From: Proales similis
Lineage: Eukaryota > Rotifera > Eurotatoria > Ploima > Proalidae
Assembly (NCBI GenBank): GCA_019059635.1
Contig: JAGVRJ010000001.1
Coordinates: 1,798,001 to 1,862,000 of the forward strand
Direction of reading: 5' to 3'
Length of the DNA stretch: 64,000 bases
Below are positions 23,380 to 34,480 of the stretch, piece by piece. The first letter of the stretch is position 1. Each line of letters opens with the position of its first letter. The notes beneath the pieces are model-generated. The model did no database searches and was not told where the DNA came from. It was given only the letters and a program-made list of their open reading frames with translations. The position numbers were made by a program, and so were the translations under genes.

Positions 23380-23598
23380 TCAGGCTGAGCAAAATCTCTT
23401 CGAAAATACCTTAAATAGACTGTACAGAGCCTCCAGTATTCGTGTATTTTCGGAATCGATGGCCTTCATTGGATTATACATTGCTCTTTTACCCCAGTTG
23501 GCCGAATAGCTGAACTGCTGACTTGATTTTCCGAACATCAGGACGATAGTGGCCAAAACGAGCCAAATTTTAAGCTGCAACCTGGATCTGAACAACAT
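23380..23598 (-). CDS. AKH/RPCH-type neuropeptide precursor
   Basis: A 72-residue prepropeptide with the exact layout of adipokinetic hormone precursors: a signal peptide (LQLKIWLVLATIVLMFGKSS), then QFSYSANW-GKR, then a short associated peptide with one Cys near the end (SKRFCSA). The predicted mature peptide is an octapeptide, pyroGlu-Phe-Ser-Tyr-Ser-Ala-Asn-Trp-amide. It fits the family plan: Gln1, aromatic at 4, Ser5, Trp8, and Gly-Lys-Arg as amidation and cleavage signal. Tyr4, Phe2 and Ala6 differ from common insect and crustacean forms. There are two Gln in a row, so a nonapeptide starting at the first is possible. A ctctag acceptor lies one base before ATG. AKH acts through a GnRH-like receptor to mobilise energy stores in arthropods; the role here is inferred. 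Confidence 0.75.
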   Translation of the reverse strand: MLFRSRLQLKIWLVLATIVLMFGKSSQQFSYSANWGKRAMYNPMKAIDSENTRILEALYSLFKVFSKRFCSA

Positions 23599-24330
23599 TC
23601 TAGAGTTTTCGACAAAATGAACAAAAAGCGACTACTTTAACCGGTATTTATTGAGGTTTTTTGTGTCATAACTTAAGAAGATACTAGCTCACGCAATAGC
23701 GTAATGAATCCGACAAAGATAAAATAAGTGATTGATTCGTCAAATTTCATACAAATCATGCGCTCAAGCATATGATCCTGCCATTTAATCATTACCTTGT
23801 CATGAAGGTTGTAAATAGCTTTAATCAGTCTTAGCTCATGCCTTTCTTTCCCACGCATTTTGTGGTATCTTTTACTCTATAGTTAAATCAATTAATAATT
23901 CCTGGTAGGAACAGTCGTCAGGTCAAAAGCGAGCTTATTGTTTTAGTGTTCTCATTGGCCGTTTGAAAACATTCGAATTTAATAAAATAAAAAAAAATTG
24001 CTTCCGATGATTGAACGCCAAAATTTCTCACTTGAAATTAAATCTCAAAAATAGAGTCTGATCATACGGGTCTGTTTAATTTCCAAAGTTGAGCGAAATG
24101 GGTAGTGTTAAAAATAAGACAAATTTTGTACACAAGCAGCGCATAGTCCTTTTCATAAAAGCGAATGCAAGCACGTCAGAACCCTATATTCAAGCATATG
24201 CATTCATATGACAAATAAATTACACGTATCACGATGTGTTGAGTTAGCTTTCTAGAAAAACTCCCCAAGCTTTTTACACTGTAGCTCTTGAAATTTTTTG
24301 CTTAACCTTTCCTTTTCAAGTTTTAGCATC
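23599..24330. other. divergent region between neuropeptide and beta-COP genes
   Basis: About 730 bp. A 61-residue minus-strand frame (23673-23858) has a hydrophobic stretch (YFIFVGFITLL) but no other support. A pyrimidine tract with AG (ccttttcaag) lies just before the beta-COP start. Confidence 0.4.
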
Positions 24331-27300
24331 ATGTCGTCCATTCAAGTTGAACAGCCTTGTTATACTTTAATTAACTTGGCACAAGAGCTTGAGCCACCAA
24401 CTGAGCTAAAACTAAAAGAAGATCTTGAGAAAGGAGACAACAAAGTAAATTCATTCATGGTTCAAAAGCTTAGCTCAAAAGTTTGATTTCACCTTTTCTA
24501 GGCCAAAGCGGAAGCCTTAAAAAGAGTCATTCAGCTTATGTTAAATGGCGAAAAGTTTCCTTCTTTATTGATGACTATTATTAGATTTGTGATGCCTGTG
24601 GCCGATCACCAACTCAAGAAGCTTTTGTTGCTCTTTTGGGAAATAGTTCCTAAAAACACTCCTGATGGAAAGCTAATGCAAGAGATGATCTTAGTTTGTG
24701 ACGCCTATCGGTAGCAAAAAATTAAAAATTAAGATTTCCCAAAAGCCTAATTTATCTTAACTAAGACGTGATCTTCAGCACCCAAATGAATTTATCAGAG
24801 GTTCTACTCTGAGGTTCTTGTGTAAATTGAAAGAGCCTGAACTTTTGGAGCCTTTAATGCCCTCGATTCGAGCTTGTCTTGACTATAAGCACAATTATGT
24901 TCGGCGCAATGCAGTCATGGCGATTTTCACTATTTATAAAAACTTTAATTTCTTGATGCCAGATGCTCCAGAAGTTATTGCTAATTTTCTAGAACGTGAA
25001 CAAGACATGTCATGCAAAAGAAATGCATTCATGATGCTAATACATGCAGATCAAGAACGCGCTTTGAACTATCTCAACAGCTGCAAAGAACAGGTCAATA
25101 CTTTTGGTGATATACTTCAATTGGTTATAGTTGAGCTCATATATAAAGTTTGCCATGCCAACCCTGCAGAAAGAGCGCGTTTCATCAGGTAGCTCGTATT
25201 TCATCAAAGCTGATCCAAATTTTAAATATTTGATCTCTTCTCAAGATGTGTTTATGCCTTGCTCGATTCGTCAAGCTCTGCTGTACGTTACGAGGCTGCA
25301 GGAACTTTAATTACTTTGAGCAGTGCTCCATCAGCTGTTAAAGCTGCTGCCAAGTGCTACATTGAACTTATTGTCAAAGAGAGCGATAATAATGTTAAAC
25401 TTATCGTGCTAGATAAGTTAATTCAATTGAAGGAAGTTCCTTCTCATGAGAAGGTTTTACAGCAGCTGGTTATGGATATATTAAGGGTGTTGGCCTCCCC
25501 CGACTTAGAAGTCAAGAGAAAGACACTTGATCTGTGTCTAGACCTTGTTAACTCAAGAACTATAAGTATAAAAGTTAAAATTTTCTGTATAAATTAATTT
25601 TAAATCATTTCCGAAATTCGCAGATGAGCTAGTCGCCGTTCTCAAAAAAGAGCTTAATAAGACAAACAACTCAAATGACGTTGAAGATAACGACAAATAT
25701 CAGCAGTTGCTAATCAGAGGTCTGCATCAGCTTAGCATCAAATTTCCCGACATATCCAGCAACACCATTCCAGGTTTCGCTTTTGTTAATTTTTTATTTA
25801 GGATCATATCTTAATTTTGATCAACCCGACAAGTCGTCATTGATTATCTTAGTGAACCTAATGAGCTTGCCGCAATTGATGTTCTCGCATTCGTTAGAGA
25901 AATGATTCATAAACATGAAGCTCTTGGTGAACTGATTCTCCAAAAGCTGTTGGAGGTTTTTCCTTCAATTAAATCTGGAAAAATACTTCGTGGAACCCTT
26001 TGGATTATCGGAGAGTATTGCAAGAGTGTAGAAGACATTCAGACCTTGGTGACACTAATTAGGCAGTCATTGGGAAATCTACCAATTGTTGATGACGAAT
26101 TAAAACGAGCAGTGGGTTTAGAAAATAGCGAAGATGAAGCCGAAGCTTTGATGATTAGTAATAATGCCTCAACTCAACAGCTTGTTACAGCAGATGGCAC
26201 CTATGCCTCTCAATCAGCTTTTGTTTTAGCAAATACAAACTCTGGAATGAACAAAAAAAATGATACTGATAAAAGGCCACCACTTCGAGGACTCTTAATC
26301 CAAGGACAATTCTTTATTGCCACAGCTCTTGCACGAACGCTTTCCAAATTGGCTATGAAGTATACTGCTTTAGTAGGGGGAAACAAACACAAAGAAAACC
26401 GTTTCATAGCAGAGTCTATGTTCATTTTGGCCAGCATACTTCATTTCGGAAAATCTGGCCTTCCTAAAAAGCCCATTACAGAAGATGATGTGGACTCAAT
26501 TCATATATGCCTGAGAGCGATTGCTGATCGACTACCTTTGGTTGATGATCTTTTGGAGAATAAATCGCAGTTAGCTCTTGCCGGGATGCTTCGAGCCAAA
26601 CAGACGGAGGAGCTCGGAGGGTCATTAAAGCAGCACAATATCGATGTGATTCAAGCAGATGACCCATTGAGATTCGGTCAATTAGTTTCTCTTAGTGATC
26701 TAAGTGAGCGGGAGGACGTCTTTGATCTCACACTGAAGCAGGCTATAGGCGTATTGCAGAAAAAGGAAGACTTTTTACAGTCCTCAAAACTTAACAAAGT
26801 CACTCAATTGACAGGATTTTCTGATCCTGTCTATGCTGAAGCCTATGTTCATGTCAACCAGTTTGATATAGTATTGGATGTCCTGATCGTGAACCAAACT
26901 AGTGATACTCTTCAAAATCTAACGTTAGAGCTTGCTACTTTGGGTGATCTAAAGCTTGTCGAAAAACCGCAGCCATTGACTCTTGCCCCCAGAGATTTCA
27001 CTAATATTAAAGCGAATATTAAAGTAACATCCACCGAAAACGGTGTTATATTTGGAAATATTGTATATGATGTGAGTGGAGCTACGAGTGATAGAAACTG
27101 TGTTGTGCTTAACGATATTCACATTGACATAATGGACTACATAGTACCAGCTCACTGCACAGACCAAGAGTTCCTTCAAATGTGGGTGTTATTTGAGTGG
27201 GAGAACAAAGTTGTGGTAAATACCAATATAAATGATTTGAATGAATACCTGGAGCATATCGTCAAGTCAACCAATATGAAGTGCTTGACTCCTGATAAAG

Positions 27301-27512
27301 CACTTTCGGGTGATTGTGGTTTTATGGCTGCAAACCTTTACGCCAAATCTATATTCGGAGAAGACGTTTTGGCTAATCTGAGCATTGAAAAATCGCTTCA
27401 TAATCCAGATAGTGCGGTTCATGGTCATATTCGAATTCGAGCAAAATCACAAGGAATGGCATTAAGCATGGGAGATAAGATAAATCTCTGCCAAAAGTTG
27501 GCCAGGAAATAG
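24331..27512 (+). CDS. COPB1: coatomer subunit beta (beta-COP)
   Basis: The beta subunit of the COPI vesicle coat, acting in Golgi-to-ER and intra-Golgi transport. Six exons: 24331-24446, about 24502-24713, 24765-25189, 25252-25560, 25622-25772 and 25832-27512. The N-terminal exons form the adaptin-like HEAT solenoid (starting [28 protein letters not shown]; later [17 protein letters not shown] and [18 protein letters not shown]). The last large exon continues with [12 protein letters not shown] and the beta-COP C-terminal and appendage domains ([37 protein letters not shown]). It ends [18 protein letters not shown], as in the family. The length of about 950 residues is normal. Introns are 50-65 bp. 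Confidence 0.95.
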
Positions 27513-27642
27513 TCAGCTCTTTTAGGGTCACTAAGATATCGTAAAACCATCACCCCTTATATATTTTGATGCGCTATTTATTAAGACCATTCTTAATTTT
27601 AAAGGAAATATAATTAAAAATAAAAAAATACACTCTAGATAT

Positions 27643-28450
27643 TTATTCATATTCTGACTTAATGTAATTGATTTCTGAAGGATAATCAAGTCTTTCGGAG
27701 TCTAAAGCTTCTTGCCCTGAAATACTTTGACCTGCATAATCATCTAAAGATGTGTTTGGGTAAGCTTTCCAACTAGAAGTTTGACGTCTAGATAAAACAA
27801 GTGAAAGAATTGCAAGAAGCAAAATGTCTAAAATTGATATTATCGCTAGGATGTATGCCCATTGTATTTGACATTTTCCACTGTTGTAACTCGTCGAAGT
27901 TACGCATATTTTTCTGATAATAGGTATATCCCAATTAGCTGGGTAAAGAAGACAACCGAGCGAAAGAAGAAGTGCTGAAAAACCAAACTTAATAGAAAAT
28001 TGTTGAGCTTTGTTACTTAAATTTCTTACCGGATATTAGTTGAAGAATTCCACAGAGCGTAAAAACAGCCGTAGAGCTAACAAACAAAAAAAGAGCCAAG
28101 AAACAAGCAATGCATACCAAGCTAATAAGGGCAGATGAACCCACGAAGAATGTTGCTAATGGATTAACTGACGACCAAATGCCTGTCCAAGTTCCCTCAC
28201 AGATAAATTTTTTGGTGCGATAAAATGTTTCAAGAGCTGATTCCGAATTTTCCAGAGTGGTTACTTCCAGTATACTGTCTTTGGATTTTAAAACACAGGC
28301 TTCATAAAGTCCAAAGAATCCTTCAGTTTCATGATGTTCGGTTGAAATTTTCCCTATCCAAGGTTGTAAGAATACAACAATATTGATGATTGTGAAACAT
28401 ATCGTAAAAACACACCTTTTTTCGAAATATAAAATACGATTCTAGGAAAT
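27643..28450 (-). CDS. LHFPL-family tetraspan membrane protein (5' end unresolved)
   Basis: Translating the minus strand gives CVFTICFTIINIVVFLQPWIGKIS, then GFFGLYEACV and FICEGTW, then a hydrophobic block FFVGSSALISLVCIACFLALF and FTLCGILQLIS. After an intron near 28030-27975 comes LLLSLGCLLYPANWDIPIIRKIC, then CQIQWAYILAIISILDILLLAILSLVLSRRQ. These match lipoma HMGIC fusion partner-like proteins in order and spacing (FTICFAIINVVVF; LGCxLYPxxWDSxExRRMC; WAYILAIIGILDALIL). Some family members shape inner-ear mechanotransduction or inhibitory synapses; which paralogue this is cannot be told. The first codons lie upstream of about 28443 in an exon I could not find. The C-terminus is a Ser/Tyr-rich cytoplasmic tail ending at 27643. 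Confidence 0.85.
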
Positions 28451-29017
28451 AAAAATCATAGTCTACCATAGAACAGCTATAGCCCTTGAGTTTCTCACAT
28501 AGTTTAAATGAAGAGATTCGAAATTGAAAATTAATCTGTTCACCATTCTCAGATGTATCTTAGATGGACCACTTTTTGAGTGGCATAGATCACAAAGCTA
28601 TCAAATAAGTTATAGAGATAGAAGCTTATGTTAATGCATTCATCTAGATCACCGTGCCTAAAACTTTCTATGTATATAAAACATATTTTCCTTCATTCTT
28701 ATTCGCACACACAAAATTTATTTTAGCTAAAGCTTTTTGTTTCCGCGTTTCGACCTATATAATAGGGATTAACCCATTTCATGAAAATATCAAGCATACA
28801 TGATACCCAAAATATCAAAAGACTCTATGGATAATAATAGAATATTTATCCGATTATACGTGCATTTATACTAACAGTTACTAAGATGCACTAGAGTTTC
28901 GGAAAAATAGAAAACTGTTCAACCAATATAGGGTAGTCAAGTTCGGATAGCTTTATTTCTAAACGTTCATGTGTTATTTCCATGACCCTATACTACTTAT
29001 TCAAATTATTGATTCAT

Positions 29018-29408
29018 CTATCTTCTACTCTTGCATCCCAAAAGATAGCAAGTTCCCGAGATCAGACCCAAAGCGAATGAAACGCCTTATTTAAAAAATA
29101 TTAATCTCTGAATAAAAAACGACATAATTAATAAACCTAAATTTACCGGCGATCAGGTAAATAATCACAGGCCAAACTGGAAAAAATCCATTGTAAAGAG
29201 CGTCGGGATCCTTTCTAGCCAAGTTGTCCCTAGTCAGGGCAACCATCTCTTCATGGCTGATTTCGCTGAATACTTGAGAAACACCTGAAGAGGAAGAATA
29301 AAAATTCAAAGAAAAGCCTCGAGTTTATTGACTTGTCTCGATAGACTTACAAGCAAAAAGGGTTAACACGACGCTGCCGAGTAGATGATTTGGCCGAAGG
29401 AAAACCAT
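29018..29408 (-). CDS. small type I membrane protein, three exons (about 87 aa)
   Basis: A tiny gene found by joining three exons in frame on the minus strand: ATG at 29408 (MVFLRPNHLLGSVVLTLFA, a signal peptide), an exon about 29292-29148 (SQVFSEISHEEMVALTRDNLARKD ... FFPVWPVIIYLIA), and a last exon from about 29088 (GVSFALGLISGTCYLLGCKSRR, stop at 29018-29020). Introns of about 57 and 60 bp have good GT-AG borders. The mature chain would be about 35 extracellular residues, one membrane helix and a short basic tail. I do not recognise it. An actttag acceptor lies four bases before ATG. It sits just upstream of the LHFPL gene on the same strand. Confidence 0.55.
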
Positions 29409-30227
29409 TTTACTAAAGTTATATGAATATACGCTAATTCTAATGGGCAGACATTTAAGAAGCTCTTTTTAATTTATGCGAATAACGCGTGCTTGTCCCC
29501 ACTAGACTTGCTCCACAACCGATAAGTTCTAAACTGTTTGCCATAAGAAACTCTAAAGATAACTTTTGAATTATGAAAGATAAGAGATAAGAACGCTACA
29601 AAACTCTTAGAAAAAAAGGGCGAAAAATAAAAAGCCCTAATTTCAATTGAAATAAATTTTAGGTACTCTTCAGGTTTAATTAAGAATTTTCCCTGATACC
29701 TAGACCTAACCAAAATTTTAAAAGCTTAACTTAAAAATCTGATGTAGTAAAATTTAAATAAAGTCTGATAATATTGAAGATGATTTATACATGACTGATA
29801 ATCGTTCGACTAATTGGCTAATTTACCCTCAGATGTAAATACCTATCTGACTCTTGATATAATAGATGATCTTATGAATAAGTAATTGAAAAAACAAAGG
29901 ATTTAGCCACATAATATTTGTACTTTGTTATCCGCAACTAGTATCATTAGCCTAAGCAAGACAACTTATAATCCAAAAGAAGCCCTCATAACGTAATAAG
30001 ACACAAGTTAGAAAGCTTGGATCAAGGGATTTTACTTGTAGAACTGTAGTCTTTGACACTTTTTGTTCGTATTCATACATAGGCATCAGTGTAAAAGCAA
30101 TAAATATCAAGAATCGCTTCCGATTCAGACCAATAAATTATCTTTTGGGTAATGTTTTGATGAAGAGTTCAATTTTTCTTTTTTTAGCCATTCCTTTTTT
30201 TTTCTTAGAATTGTATTCAGTCTAGAA
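29409..30227. other. divergent intergenic region
   Basis: About 820 bp of AT-rich sequence between the leftward small membrane gene and the rightward chitin-binding gene. The minus-strand frame at 29474-29713 has no recognisable features. A pyrimidine tract with AG (tttttttttcttag) ends 20 bp before the next ATG. Confidence 0.5.
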
Positions 30228-31664
30228 ATGAAACGGAATCAGATAATGTGTATTACATTCAAGACTTCAATAATAATTATCTTGATGCTTGGTTGGAATG
30301 AATCTGCTGAAACCGCCGATCTAAACAATAAAATAAGTAGAACTGATGACAGCAGTATGACCCTAGGAAACCAAGAACAAACAATCAAATCTTCTCTTAA
30401 TCAAAACCCAACAGAGTATCCGATAATTGTTCCGGCATCAGCTTTTCTGAATTCTGGAAGTCAATTAGGAATGAGAAGAAAAAAGAATTTTTCCAAGATA
30501 GCTAATACACTGTTGATGAACGATCCATTTTTTTACGAGAAAAATTGGATCAAACTTCAATCAAATTTAAATCCAACAAGTTTGGATCCAGCAACTCTAC
30601 AAGGCAGACAAGGTTATTATAGATAGAAGATAATTTGAACAAGACATTGAATTAATTTGAAGTTCTTTCAAAGTAAAATCTTTTGAGATCGGAGGATTCT
30701 GTGCATCCAAAAAAGACGGATTATTTAGTGACCCGGAAAACTGTGAAAATTTTATTATATGTTATGCTAACCGTACTTTTCGAACAAAATGCGCATATGG
30801 AACCCTTTGGAATCACATTCAGAGTGAATGTGATTTTCCGGAAAAAGGTACTATAAACTTCTGAAAATCCTAAACCTAACTTAAACCCTAAAAACTAAAT
30901 CTTTCTATAGTTGACTGTGCTAGAAATCCTTTAACTACTACTGCTCCAGAAATACGCACTACCTCAGATGAATTAAAAACCACGACAATTATTTATCAAC
31001 CTAAATTGTCTTTTTTTACACGTAAGTGGCAATTACGAAAGCTTTGACCTAAATTGTAACATATGCCCCTAAAGTAAAACCAAAACCAGATAACCTTCAT
31101 GAGAATGGTTCAAGCCAATTTAAAATTCGAACTATTATTTTAGCAGTCCTAATACCAGCCTTAATACTTCTGACAACTATTTTAATAGGAGTGATAGTAT
31201 ACTGGAGAAAAATATGCATTGAGAAAATTTTTGAGAACAATACCGATGTAAAAATCGTTAAGTCAAGTGGTAAAAAGGAGAGTGCAATAAAAGGAAAGGA
31301 AATTATAAATATTATAGCTGACAAAATACAAATACCAAGCAAATACTTAAAAGGCAAATCTGAATCATTAAAAATTGGGCCAAGATCAAAAATTGTTTGT
31401 ACGGAGACAGAGAAGGCTAGTCGCGCCACTCTTTCTTCTCATTTTGAAGACAACAACTGGGATTACAACTTTGCAACAAGAGGACTGTATATTTCACAGC
31501 CTTGGATAAAGGAGCAGTATGTCTACACTCTAGAAAGAAAAAGTACAGAGGGCTCAACTATGCTTTCACTTGAACCATCTTCTGTGAGAAGTAATTTAAA
31601 ACCAAACCCAGAGGAGTTATATGTTTATGGAAATGGATCTGATACAGATGCTTATTACGCATAA
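30228..31664 (+). CDS. membrane-anchored chitin-binding (CBM14/peritrophin-A) protein
   Basis: Exon 1 (30228 to about 30611) encodes a signal peptide (TSIIIILMLGWNESAETA) and a low-complexity segment. Its frame appears to stop at 30626, but a donor at 30612 and a tctttcaaag acceptor near 30675 restore frame. The next exon holds the chitin-binding domain GFCASKKDGLFSDPENC, FIICYANRTFRTKCAYGTLW, SECDFPEKVDC, with the six Cys of the peritrophin-A fold. Another exon is a short Thr-rich stalk (LTTTAPEIRTTSDELKTTT). The last begins near 31065 and contains a single membrane helix (IILAVLIPALILLTTILIGVIVYW) and a 140-residue Lys/Ser-rich cytoplasmic tail ending at 31664. Most peritrophins are secreted, so a transmembrane one suggests a cell-surface link to cuticle or another chitin matrix. 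Confidence 0.8.
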
Positions 31665-31803
31665 ATAAAGATAAAATAATAAATAAATCGGGTGTCTTAA
31701 GGGTTAAGGTTTTACCTAATCATTTTTATTAGATTCTTGGTTTTGAGGTAAATGTAAGACTGTCAATCGATCAAATGATTAATGATAAAGTGGATCAAAT
31801 GCG

Positions 31804-33912
31804 TCACTTTTTAGGGTTTGGCCCTTGACCTAAGTAATTTGGATTGTCTTCTATTTTTAATTTAATATCTACTGTTTTATCTTGTGAAACGTTTATCCCG
31901 AGAGATTTAATAGTTTCAATCTTATTATGGTTATTAAAAAGAGAAAGATATTTTTGTGTTTGAGTAAGAGCTTCATCGGCTGAGCCATCATACTTCAGTT
32001 CGATTATCATTCCTAATTTTGCTTTGTCATGGATTAATATGATATCAGCCCTTCCTTTATTTTGGTCCCATACTTCAGTACCGAATTTAGATAAGCTTTT
32101 TATTTGTAGCGCCGCATAATTTATTGCTGAATGTACTAAATCTTCATTTCCATGCACTCCTAGACTTGTATTTTCTTTAATATTCACAAATTGAGGAAAG
32201 GCTCTAAATAGTTCTTCTAATGACTTCTGTAATCCATCTGTAATATTATTATTAAAGATTTTCACTAATTCATATGTAACGTTAGCAAATAACTTAGTGT
32301 CTATATTATAGGCTTGTTCGTAATAAGATATTAATTTCCTTTCTAATTCCGATTTTACTTCTTTATTAGGTAATTTTACAGAAATTGCCAATCCGTATTT
32401 TTGTTCCTCTGTTACCGTTAGATACCCTGCTGCAAAAATATATCTAAAAAACAAATCTACAGTCTCATTTTTTATCTCGTAATTGTCTCTTATATTGAGT
32501 AATTCTTTTAACATAATAAAATTATCTTTACTGAATTTTAAGTCGTCTAATTTTACTAATGTAAGGTTATTGTTTTGACAATTTATATATTCCTGACTAA
32601 GTAATGATTGAACTTTTGTATTGATTGCGTCGATTCGAAAAAGATTTTTGATAAAATCAATATTGCCCGTCTCTTCCCAATAATTTGCTATTTTCTTATG
32701 ATGTAGAAAATTTACTATAGCCCAAGGGTTATAGATTTTTAAGGTTTGATCTATAGCAACTCTATAACCGTCATACCAATTCTCAGCTTTCTCTCTATCT
32801 TCCTTCAAGACTCTGTACTCATCAAAAAGATATCCTATATCATTTTCCGTAAAACCATAGTATCTTGCAAATTGATTATTTAAAAAATTATATTCTACTA
32901 TATTATTTAAATCAGAAAATAGGCTGGATTTAGCTATTCTAAATACTCCTGTAATTAATCCTTTTTCTAAATGCTCATTTCCTTTGAATGCCGTACCCAT
33001 CATTGTCCTAAAAAGCATTAAAGTGCTATCTAGATCTTCTTCAGAAAATTGTTTACTTTGTAAGATATTATTAATCGGAGCATCATATTCATCCATTAAT
33101 ATATAAGCTTTCTTACCAAAATGAGTGTGAAGTATTTCAGATAGAAATTTTAAACTATTCTCAATATCAATATTTGTTGCCTCTTGCCCATCACTGTTAT
33201 ATAATCTTTTAAATTGTAGTACTTTATCTGAAAGTTGAATTTTGAAAGCATCTATAACTCGTTCTAAAAAGTTTAAATCTTTATTTTTGGTTGTAATAGA
33301 TGTGTTATAAATTTCGTTATAATCAGCTATTTCCTGTTTTAATAAACATTTGTATAATGATCCATGCTGCTTAAAAGCGTTATTAATTGCCAGCTTAACT
33401 TTAACTACTATGTTTTGATAATTAGTGCCTTTAACACCTTTGAAATCTACAGATATAACTGGATGCTCGCCCTGATACCGACCGTACTTGTTTTTAAAGT
33501 CCTTGTCTAGTGCTATATTCAATGGCGCTTCTAAATAACCGATGCTTGATCTACCCTGAAACAGTTCGTAATTGCTAGTTTTGGTTTTGTCGGAATATTT
33601 ATTTCCTTCTTTATCAACTTCGATTTCTAAAAAAGTCTTAATCATATCCATGTTAATAGATTTCCCCCACCTTCTCGGGCTAGTTATTAATAAGACTTCA
33701 GCTGGGCTTTCAATAAACTCTTTGATCAGTTTACTTTTATCAATAAAAATAGTACTTTTCTCTATTAACTTATTAAATGTAGTTACGCCTATTGCAGTCT
33801 TAGCTTCTGTATAAGCTTTCTTTTTGGCTGGAGAAGTAACGGTAGGACAACTGTTAAGGCTTTCTAAATGTAATCTTTTTGATGTAAGTGGAGAACGGGA
33901 CGTATTCTGCAT
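31804..33912 (-). CDS. bacterial-type AAA-ATPase with C-terminal PD-(D/E)XK nuclease-like domain
   Basis: An intronless 702-residue protein with the pairing known from Pfam AAA-ATPase_like (PF09820) plus PDDEXK_9 (PF08011). It has a Walker A variant SPRRWGKS near residue 80 and a C-terminal RADIILIH, then GMIIELKYDGSADEA, which fits the D...ExK core of the nuclease fold. This family is abundant in Bacteroidetes, Rickettsiales-type symbionts and some eukaryotes. The longer frame would need a GTG start; I chose ATG at 33912. Just after it is a basic TSPAKKKAY, a possible nuclear signal, absent from bacterial relatives as far as I recall. It adjoins the repeat island. Candidates: horizontal transfer, or cargo of a mobile element. 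Biochemical role is not established for the family. Confidence 0.85.
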   Translation of the reverse strand: MQNTSRSPLTSKRLHLESLNSCPTVTSPAKKKAYTEAKTAIGVTTFNKLIEKSTIFIDKSKLIKEFIESPAEVLLITSPRRWGKSINMDMIKTFLEIEVDKEGNKYSDKTKTSNYELFQGRSSIGYLEAPLNIALDKDFKNKYGRYQGEHPVISVDFKGVKGTNYQNIVVKVKLAINNAFKQHGSLYKCLLKQEIADYNEIYNTSITTKNKDLNFLERVIDAFKIQLSDKVLQFKRLYNSDGQEATNIDIENSLKFLSEILHTHFGKKAYILMDEYDAPINNILQSKQFSEEDLDSTLMLFRTMMGTAFKGNEHLEKGLITGVFRIAKSSLFSDLNNIVEYNFLNNQFARYYGFTENDIGYLFDEYRVLKEDREKAENWYDGYRVAIDQTLKIYNPWAIVNFLHHKKIANYWEETGNIDFIKNLFRIDAINTKVQSLLSQEYINCQNNNLTLVKLDDLKFSKDNFIMLKELLNIRDNYEIKNETVDLFFRYIFAAGYLTVTEEQKYGLAISVKLPNKEVKSELERKLISYYEQAYNIDTKLFANVTYELVKIFNNNITDGLQKSLEELFRAFPQFVNIKENTSLGVHGNEDLVHSAINYAALQIKSLSKFGTEVWDQNKGRADIILIHDKAKLGMIIELKYDGSADEALTQTQKYLSLFNNHNKIETIKSLGINVSQDKTVDIKLKIEDNPNYLGQGPNPKK

Positions 33913-33945
33913 ATTAAAGTTATAAGGAGGTATGGTAAGTAACAC

Positions 33946-34480
33946 TCGCGATATTAAATTAGAAATTCACGTATTTTTTGGGCAAAGTAAAGTTTTGGTT
34001 CAATCGGCTCAACAGCGTCAAACGGATCAAACATTTAATTTATTAAAAATAAAAAAATATTTAAAAAATCAAAACTAAGATAACTTAAGATTTCGCAAGG
34101 ATAATTGAAAGGGAAATTTAAAGCTGTTTGAAATCGATACCATAAGGATTACCTGCGCGCTTCGGATGAAGGTAACCTCCAAGCTTCGCTGAAGGTTACC
34201 TTCGCGGTATAGGTTTAGGTTATCTCGATGATTTTCCCGACGATTTAACGCTTTTCGAGCGTTTTCGAGGATATCTCGGCCGTTTTTTGTGGTTTGGGTG
34301 TTTAGGTTACCTCCAAGCTTCGCTGAAGGTTTAGGTTATCTCGATGATTTTCCCGACGATTTCACGCTTTTCGAGCGTTTTCGAAAAAATCGAGATATTA
34401 GATTTGGTAAGTCCGTCCGGCTGGCTGGCTGGCTGGCTGGCTGGATCATTTTGTCGGAATTTGGGGTTTAGGGTTTAGGG
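33946..34480. repeat. edge of repeat island with palindromic and GGCT motifs
   Basis: Starts with AT-rich spacer. From 34150 there are repeated palindrome-like blocks ggttacctccaagcttcg / cgaaggttacc, two copies of a roughly 60-bp block (ggtttaggttatctcgatgatt onward, at about 34205 and 34330), a GGCT run at 34420-34443, and gggttta units. The roughly 60-bp block recurs as reverse complement at 44077-44150. Confidence 0.7.

Noticed and set aside
23673-23858. 61-codon minus-strand frame next to the neuropeptide gene
   Set aside because: One hydrophobic stretch but no start context, homology or splice support.
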